Origin: Thiocapsa sp.
GTDB lineage: Bacteria; Pseudomonadota; Gammaproteobacteria; Chromatiales; Chromatiaceae
Assembly: GCF_018399035.1 (NCBI RefSeq)
Contig: NZ_CP073760.1
Span: 3,662,001-3,726,000, forward strand
DNA: 64,000 bases
Direction: 5' to 3'
A program made the position numbers and the translations under genes. This document shows positions 59,344 through 64,000 of this stretch, in pieces. Numbering within the stretch: position 1 is the first letter of the stretch; every line of letters begins with the position of its first letter. The notes under the pieces were generated by a model. That model ran no database searches. It saw only the letters and a program-made list of their open reading frames with translations, and was not told the origin of the DNA.

Positions 59344-60679
59344 GGGCGTCTCCCGATGCGCCGCCGTCGACCCGAACCATGACGGATGCGATCGCCGGAC
59401 CGTCCATCTCCTCGATCTCGAACGCGAGACCGATCACCTCGAGCCTGTCGCCCGCCTCAGGGATGTTCCCGAGCTGCTCGAGCAACCAGCCGGCGAGGGT
59501 CTCGGCTTGACTGTCGTGCCAGACGGACGGGTCGGTGTAGGGGCTGGCCCAATCGATCGCCTCGTCGAGCGGGAGGCGTCCGGGCAGGCGCCAACGCGTG
59601 TCGTCGAGCTGCTCCGGGTCGAGCTCGCTGTTGGATTTGAACTCGTCGGACAGCTCGCCGATCAGCTCGCGCACGATGTCCTCCAGGCTGATGAGGCCCT
59701 CGACGTCGCCGTACTCGCTCACCACCAGCGCGATGCGGGCGCGTCGATCGCGCATCTGTCCCAGCACCCGATCCAGGGTCAAGCGGTTCGGCAGCGCCAG
59801 GAGCGGGCGGACCAGGGGCTGCAGCGCGAGGATCTCGCGCCCGCCGGCGGTCGCGATCGCCAGATCCTTCACATGGATGAAGCCACGCACGTTGTCGAGC
59901 CCGCCCCGGTGGACGACCAAGCGGGTGTAGGGCGAGGCGTCGATCTCGGCCAAGAGCTCATCGAGCGGTGCAGCCAGATCCAGACTCGCGATTTGTCGCC
60001 GCGGCACCATGAACTGGCGCACCGTGTGGCGGCTGAGACGCAGCACCTCGCGTAGACGCTTGCTCGCCTTGGCCTCCAGCATCCCGCCCTCGTTGCTTTC
60101 GCGAATCAGCAGCTCGATCTCGTCCGGAGAATGGACATGTCGGTGGCTGACCTCCGGGTCGATGCCGAACCGCCTCAGAATCAGGTTGCCGCTCCCGTTG
60201 AGCAGTCCGATGAAGGGGTAGAACAAGACCAAGGACCAGCGCATCGGCAGGTAGGTGTACATGGCCGTCCCGACCGGGTACTGGAGCGCCACTGTCTTGG
60301 GGATCAGCTCTCCGAGCACGACCTGGGTCGAGGTCAGCACCACCAGCACGATGGTCGCCGACGAGGCGTAGGCGCCCACCGTCTCCATCCCCCAGTCCGA
60401 GACCAGGAGTGCGCCGAGCGCAAGCGCGATCGTCGCCTGTCCGAAGGCGCCGAGGATCAGGCTGGAGAGTGTGATCCCGATCTGGCAGGTGGCGATGTAG
60501 CGATCCAGGCGTGTCGTGTCCTTGACGATGGGCAAGAGCGCTGCGGCGAGTCGATGACCCTGCCGGGCAAAATGCTCGACGCGACTGGCCCGCGCTCCAA
60601 CGATCGCAAACTCGGCCGCGACATAGAGCGCATTGATCAGGATCAGAATGCCGACGACGAGAAACATCCAGGTGCTCAT
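59336..60679 (-). CDS. CNNM/CBS-domain membrane protein (CorC/HlyC-like) 3
   Basis: This 447-residue protein is the first of the three tandem paralogues in transcription order. It has the CNNM membrane domain (starting MSTWMFLVVGILILINALYVAAEFAIVG), tandem CBS domains (VPRRQI, TRLVVHRGGLDNVRGFIHVKDL, SEYGDVEGLISLEDIVRELIGEL) and a CorC/HlyC C-terminal domain. Its ATG overlaps the stop of a small upstream frame (ATGA). Coupled paralogues in one operon could form hetero-oligomers; this is an inference. Confidence 0.9.
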   Translation of the reverse strand: MSTWMFLVVGILILINALYVAAEFAIVGARASRVEHFARQGHRLAAALLPIVKDTTRLDRYIATCQIGITLSSLILGAFGQATIALALGALLVSDWGMETVGAYASSATIVLVVLTSTQVVLGELIPKTVALQYPVGTAMYTYLPMRWSLVLFYPFIGLLNGSGNLILRRFGIDPEVSHRHVHSPDEIELLIRESNEGGMLEAKASKRLREVLRLSRHTVRQFMVPRRQIASLDLAAPLDELLAEIDASPYTRLVVHRGGLDNVRGFIHVKDLAIATAGGREILALQPLVRPLLALPNRLTLDRVLGQMRDRRARIALVVSEYGDVEGLISLEDIVRELIGELSDEFKSNSELDPEQLDDTRWRLPGRLPLDEAIDWASPYTDPSVWHDSQAETLAGWLLEQLGNIPEAGDRLEVIGLAFEIEEMDGPAIASVMVRVDGGASGDAHA

Positions 60680-60831
60680 CGAGCGGCTCCCGCAAGGTCG
60701 GGACGCCGGGTGGAACGGCGATGCACGGGATCGGCCGGGTGCTGTGGGACGGGGATTAAGCCCGGACTGTCGGGGTCCGTGGAGTCGGCATCGTCGGGCT
60801 CGTCGACGACGAGCATGGGGGTATTGTTCAT
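60676..60831 (-). CDS. Possible small leader-like ORF before the CNNM operon
   Basis: A 51-codon frame (MNNTPMLVVDEPDDADST..., rich in Asp and Pro) ends in a TGA that overlaps the ATG of CNNM protein 3. No strong ribosome site is seen. The overlap could reflect a translated leader or chance in GC-rich DNA. No family recognised. Confidence 0.3.
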   Translation of the reverse strand: MNNTPMLVVDEPDDADSTDPDSPGLIPVPQHPADPVHRRSTRRPDLAGAAR

Positions 60832-60927
60832 ATCCGTGAGTCTATCAGGCGAGCATAGGGGGCAAACGTCTTCCTGCATGCACCCGAATCGGCCGAATGT
60901 GGTTTCGACCGACTCGGGCGCATGGCG

Positions 60928-62379
60928 TCAGGAACCGGCGCCTGTCTGTTTCGATAGCGTGCGCCCGTCCAGGAACTGCAAGGTTCCCACGCCCAGCAGG
61001 CCGCCGATGACCATGACCAGGTAGATGACCGAGACCGGCTCCTCCAGCAGTGCGAAACCCAAGAGGCCGAGACCCGCACTCAGCTCCAGGAGTCCGTTCG
61101 GCCAGCGCACCATCCTGCGCGGGCCGGCCGTGACTGCGCCCTTCGGCGTGCGCACGAAGGGGCTGCGATAGCCGAGCAGGGCCTCCAAGCCGGCGCGCGC
61201 GTTGGAGAGAAGCAGTCCGGTGGTCAGGAAGAGCGCACCGAAGACCTCGGTTGCCGTTGCCTTTGCTCCGGAGCGGATGCCGGCGAGCGTCATAAAACCG
61301 ATGGGTGCCGCGAAGCCGAGGATCGAGGCGACGATCGCGACTCGGCTCAGTACCTCGCCGGGCACCGCCGCGCCGGCGATGAAGGGCAGTCCCAAGACCA
61401 CGCATGCCGCGCCGATCAGGAACGCCAGGGGTTGGCCGAGCTGGAAGCTGATCATGACCTTCTGCCAACGCGGCAGCGCCGGGCTCGCCCAGATCATCGG
61501 CAGCAGCTTCACGAAGCACTGAGCGAATCCCTTGGTCCAGCGAAACTGTTGCGTCCGCCAGGCGCGCACCGAGACGGGCAGCACGCCGGGGACCGGGAGG
61601 TCCTTCATGAACCCGGAGCGCCAACCGCGTAGACGGGCCCGCAGACTCAGGTCCAGGTCCTCCGTGAGCGTGTCGCCTTGCCAGCCGCCGGCGTCATCGA
61701 TTGCGCGGCGACGCCAGACACCGCAGGTCCCGTTGAAGGGGACCGGCAGACCCAGGCGCCAACGCGCCTCCTGCTCGACCTGGAAGTGCGAATCGAGCAA
61801 GCGCGCCTGCGTGCGGGTGAGCAGGCTGTCGTCCCGGTTGATGTGCGCCCAGCGGGCCTGGACATAGGCGAGATCGGGTTGTGCAAGCAAGGGGTCGATG
61901 GTTTTGCGCAGGAAATCAGTCGGCGGTATGAAATCGGCGTCGAAGATGGCCACGAACTCCGCATCCGAGTGCTCGAGGCCCGCCGCCAGCGCACCGGCCT
62001 TGAAGGCGGTGCGTTTGATCCGATGCAGAAGCTCGATCTGGACGCCTTCCCGGCGCAGCTTGGCGACGGCCCGCTGGCTGAGCGACAGCGAAAAGGCGTC
62101 GGTGCTGTCGTCGAGCACCTGGATCTGCAAGCGCTCTCTCGGCCAATCCAGGGCCATCACGGCCTCGAGGACGCGATCGACCAGCTCGCCCTCGTTGAAG
62201 AGCGGGAGCTGCACGAGCACCGTCGGCAACTGCGTGCGGGTGTGCGGTGTGGCGACGAGACGTCGGGCCGGCATCAGCAGACGCGCGAGCATGAGCCCGA
62301 GAAGATTGAGCGACGACATCGCCAGGAGGATCAAGCCAAGCGTCAGGAGCAGCTCGACAATCGGTTCCGCTGCGAGCAT
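60928..62379 (-). CDS. Membrane glycosyltransferase, family 2 (cellulose synthase-like)
   Basis: This 483-residue inner-membrane processive-type glycosyltransferase has an N-terminal helix, a GT-A catalytic domain (about 45-290) and four or five C-terminal helices. The expected motifs are present: DDSTD (about 90-94), FDADF (about 145-149), TEDLDLSLR (about 236-244) and the QQFRW (Q-x-x-RW) motif near residue 275. It resembles glucomannan/mannan synthases and hyaluronan-type enzymes more than BcsA, and lacks a PilZ domain. No partner polysaccharide genes are adjacent, so the product is unknown. Confidence 0.87.
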   Translation of the reverse strand: MLAAEPIVELLLTLGLILLAMSSLNLLGLMLARLLMPARRLVATPHTRTQLPTVLVQLPLFNEGELVDRVLEAVMALDWPRERLQIQVLDDSTDAFSLSLSQRAVAKLRREGVQIELLHRIKRTAFKAGALAAGLEHSDAEFVAIFDADFIPPTDFLRKTIDPLLAQPDLAYVQARWAHINRDDSLLTRTQARLLDSHFQVEQEARWRLGLPVPFNGTCGVWRRRAIDDAGGWQGDTLTEDLDLSLRARLRGWRSGFMKDLPVPGVLPVSVRAWRTQQFRWTKGFAQCFVKLLPMIWASPALPRWQKVMISFQLGQPLAFLIGAACVVLGLPFIAGAAVPGEVLSRVAIVASILGFAAPIGFMTLAGIRSGAKATATEVFGALFLTTGLLLSNARAGLEALLGYRSPFVRTPKGAVTAGPRRMVRWPNGLLELSAGLGLLGFALLEEPVSVIYLVMVIGGLLGVGTLQFLDGRTLSKQTGAGS

Positions 62380-62712
62380 GGTTTTTTATCCGTGAGATCC
62401 AGAGCGGTTGAAGGGACGTTGACCGGCCGGCGGGCGAGGAAGGGTCGAGCCGGATGGCCGACATTCCCGACAGGGACCCAGGCGGGATCCACTGCGGGTC
62501 CGGGTTCAGAGTCGGCGATCCAGGGGATCCGACCGCACGCGCAACAGCATAGAGCGAGCCCCCTCGAAACGGCAAGGCCCAAGTCGGTAAGAGGGCATCA
62601 TCCTAGGATAATGGCTCGGGCGAGCCGGGCACGAAGAAAAGCCGGATGCGAACGCGATTCAGGTCGTAAAATCGAGCCGCGATCCTACCTTCAACCGACC
62701 AGGCATCGGACC
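62380..62712. other. Divergent intergenic region
   Basis: These 333 bases lie between the glycosyltransferase (leftward) and the small membrane protein (rightward) and probably hold both promoters. The only clear structure is a near-palindrome ATCATCCTAGGATAAT (62597-62612; 14 of 16 positions symmetric), which could be an operator. No gene recognised. Confidence 0.45.
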
Positions 62713-63009
62713 ATGCTCGACCTCATGCAGCATCTTGCCGCGCGTTTCGCCCCTGCCCGGGCCGTCTTGATCGGCCTTGCCGCGCTCGGGGCATTGGCCG
62801 CGGGGATCTCGCTCGTCGCGTTCGAGGCGGCGAAGGGGGATCTGGTTCTGTTTCCCGCGTTGGTCGTTCTGTTGTGGGCCGTGCTGGGGGTGGTCTTCAT
62901 CGATCTGTTTGCCCGCATCCCGAAGGCTCCCGAGGCGGGGGAGGCTGGCGCCGATGGATGCGGGGGCTGTTGCGAAGGTTCTACTGGCTCCTTGCCATGG
63001 GCTTTTTGA
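62713..63009 (+). CDS. Small membrane protein with Cys-rich tail
   Basis: This 98-residue protein has two membrane helices (about 17-40 and 45-67), then a short soluble tail with CGGCC (about residues 83-87). I do not recognise the family. The tail could bind metal, but it overlaps the next frame. The two small frames overlap by 52 bases and point the same way, suggesting coupled synthesis of partner membrane peptides. Confidence 0.55.
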   Translation: MLDLMQHLAARFAPARAVLIGLAALGALAAGISLVAFEAAKGDLVLFPALVVLLWAVLGVVFIDLFARIPKAPEAGEAGADGCGGCCEGSTGSLPWAF

Positions 63010-63095
63010 TCCTTGGTTTAATCGCCGTGGATGTGAGTTTCTCCATCGCACGCGAGTGGTTCAACGACAGGGCGCCGATCGGGCAAGCCAAGTGA
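62958..63095 (+). CDS. Very small single-helix membrane protein
   Basis: This 45-residue peptide, MRGLLRRFYWLLAMGFLILGLIAVDVSFSIAREWFNDRAPIGQAK, has a basic N-terminus and one strong membrane helix (about 8-25), the look of a genuine bacterial miniprotein. Its ATG at 62958 is inside the preceding gene in another frame. Alternative ATG at 62954 is out of frame. Function unknown. Confidence 0.5.
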   Translation: MRGLLRRFYWLLAMGFLILGLIAVDVSFSIAREWFNDRAPIGQAK

Positions 63096-63138
63096 GGATG
63101 CCGGCCTGCGCCGCTCGCGGCGCAGGCCGGCTCCCGGA

Positions 63139-64000
63139 TCAGCCTTCGACCTGCTGGATGCCTGCAATATGCCAGTCGCCCTCGGCGCCGTCCCAACGAT
63201 GCTGAACGTGCCAGATCTCGCTGAAGGCATCCGCTGCGCCCTTCTCGTCCTCGCGGATCAGGCCGGAGAAGAGCACGCTCGCCACCACTAGATCACCCTC
63301 GCGACGCACCCCGATCAGCTCGGCGTTCAGACGCACGACCTCGGTGGATTGGCTTCCCTCGGTCTTGAGGCGCTCGCGCTGCAGATCCGCGAAGAGCTCG
63401 GGCGTCATGTATTCGCGGATGCCGTCGAAGTCGGCTTGGTCCCAAGACGCCTGAAGATTGATGAAGTGCGACTTCGCACCTTCCAGGAAGCCGACGCCGT
63501 CGAACCAGCTCGGTGACTGGTTGTCGCCGGCGACCGGGCCGCCCTGAGCGCCCATGCCGGGGTGGAGGATGCCGCTGTCCGCCGGTCCGCGGCGCTCGTA
63601 GGCCGGAGCGGATCCGGCGTGCGGGAATCCGCCGCCCACACCGGCTGCGGCCATCGCCGGTTTGGCCTGATTACGCTTCCACATGCGAAACAGCATGAAG
63701 CCCCCGACCGCAAGCAGGACGATCAGGAGGAAGTCCATGATCTGGAACCCCTCGAAGCCGTCGCCGAAGAACATGGAGGCCAGCAGACCGCCGGCCGCAA
63801 GACCGGCCAAGGGACCGAGCCAACGGCTCGCGCCGCTCGCTGGGCGTTGGCCGGCAGCGGCTTGTGCCGCATTGGGCTGGGCTGGACGTTGCGCCGTCGC
63901 GGCCGGTGGGGCCTGGCGCTGCATCCCGCTGGACTGCTTGCCGAGGTTCATACCGCCGCCCATGCGCTTGGCCTCGACATCGGCGGGGACGGAAAGGACG
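63139..64000 (-). CDS. Tim44-like domain protein (partial at window edge)
   Basis: This frame runs off the right edge; its N-terminus is missing. The visible part begins VLSVPADVEAKRMGGGMNLGK (the end of a signal peptide and the usual KRMGGG start of bacterial Tim44-like proteins) and continues with an Ala/Pro/Gln-rich stretch. Next come two membrane helices (about 50-65 and 75-92 from the internal ATG at 63963) and a C-terminal Tim44-like domain (about 150-274) ending HRWDGAEGDWHIAGIQQVEG. Such proteins are membrane-associated, of unsettled role. The ATG at 63963 is internal to the family start. Confidence 0.8.
   Translation of the reverse strand, partial: VLSVPADVEAKRMGGGMNLGKQSSGMQRQAPPAATAQRPAQPNAAQAAAGQRPASGASRWLGPLAGLAAGGLLASMFFGDGFEGFQIMDFLLIVLLAVGGFMLFRMWKRNQAKPAMAAAGVGGGFPHAGSAPAYERRGPADSGILHPGMGAQGGPVAGDNQSPSWFDGVGFLEGAKSHFINLQASWDQADFDGIREYMTPELFADLQRERLKTEGSQSTEVVRLNAELIGVRREGDLVVASVLFSGLIREDEKGAADAFSEIWHVQHRWDGAEGDWHIAGIQQVEG

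Overview
This 64 kb window looks like a chromosomal segment of a high-GC gammaproteobacterium, most likely of the purple sulfur lineage (Chromatiales/Chromatiaceae-like). That placement is inferred from gene content, gene order and codon bias; no marker in the window proves it. The window carries the replication-origin neighbourhood. On the minus strand lie dnaA, dnaN, recF and gyrB. On the plus strand lie rpmH, rnpA, yidD, yidC and mnmE, in the classical gammaproteobacterial order. No tRNA, rRNA, CRISPR array or intact insertion sequence was recognised.

Layout. 0.5-6.6 kb holds gltB-gltD (glutamate synthase). 6.7-9.0 kb holds two adjacent PilU/PilT-type twitching ATPases. 9.0-20.1 kb holds a complete-looking type II secretion operon on the minus strand (gspE-F-G-H-I-J-K-L-M, a GspC/N-like gene, then gspD). 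It is preceded by a WecA/MraY-family sugar-phosphate transferase and a fragment of a CapD-type nucleotide-sugar epimerase. 21-25 kb holds a DJ-1/PfpI protein, a C-terminal processing protease and EnvC, all on minus. 25-28 kb holds an ArsR-type regulator and then rhodanese-secB-gpsA on plus, with trmL on minus. 28.5-35.7 kb holds two small unknown proteins, ntrC-ntrB, a DUF4124 protein, glnA (with a sigma-54 type promoter and an upstream NtrC-like site) and a cation diffusion transporter. 36-40 kb holds glyQ-glyS-gmhB-plsC on plus. 40.3-50.8 kb is the origin region.

From 50.8 to 52.6 kb the DNA looks accessory: a vapBC-type toxin-antitoxin pair, a cluster of palindromic CGCGGTTTAAA elements, and a stop-interrupted remnant resembling DUF499-family (defence-associated) ATPases. 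After that come mgtE, a secreted beta-propeller-like protein of the choice-of-anchor I type, a degenerate universal stress protein, three tandem CNNM/CBS (CorC/HlyC-like) membrane proteins, a family 2 glycosyltransferase, two tiny membrane proteins, and a Tim44-like protein cut by the right window edge.

Functional themes. Nitrogen assimilation is covered by gltBD, glnA and ntrBC. Envelope biogenesis and secretion is covered by the type II system, secB, yidC, envC, ctp, gmhB, plsC and the glycosyltransferase. Chromosome replication and segregation is covered by dnaA, dnaN, recF, gyrB and two perfect parS-like palindromes. The most notable observations are: (1) two 16-bp parS-type palindromes embedded in recF, both encoding the peptide FHVEH; (2) a recF reading frame broken by a one-base shift; (3) an rnpA frame with no ATG/GTG/TTG start, whose best start is a CTG overlapping the rpmH stop; (4) three decayed genes (CapD-like, DUF499-like, UspE-like) at operon or island boundaries. 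I did not find a coherent multi-gene system that I could defend as wholly new.
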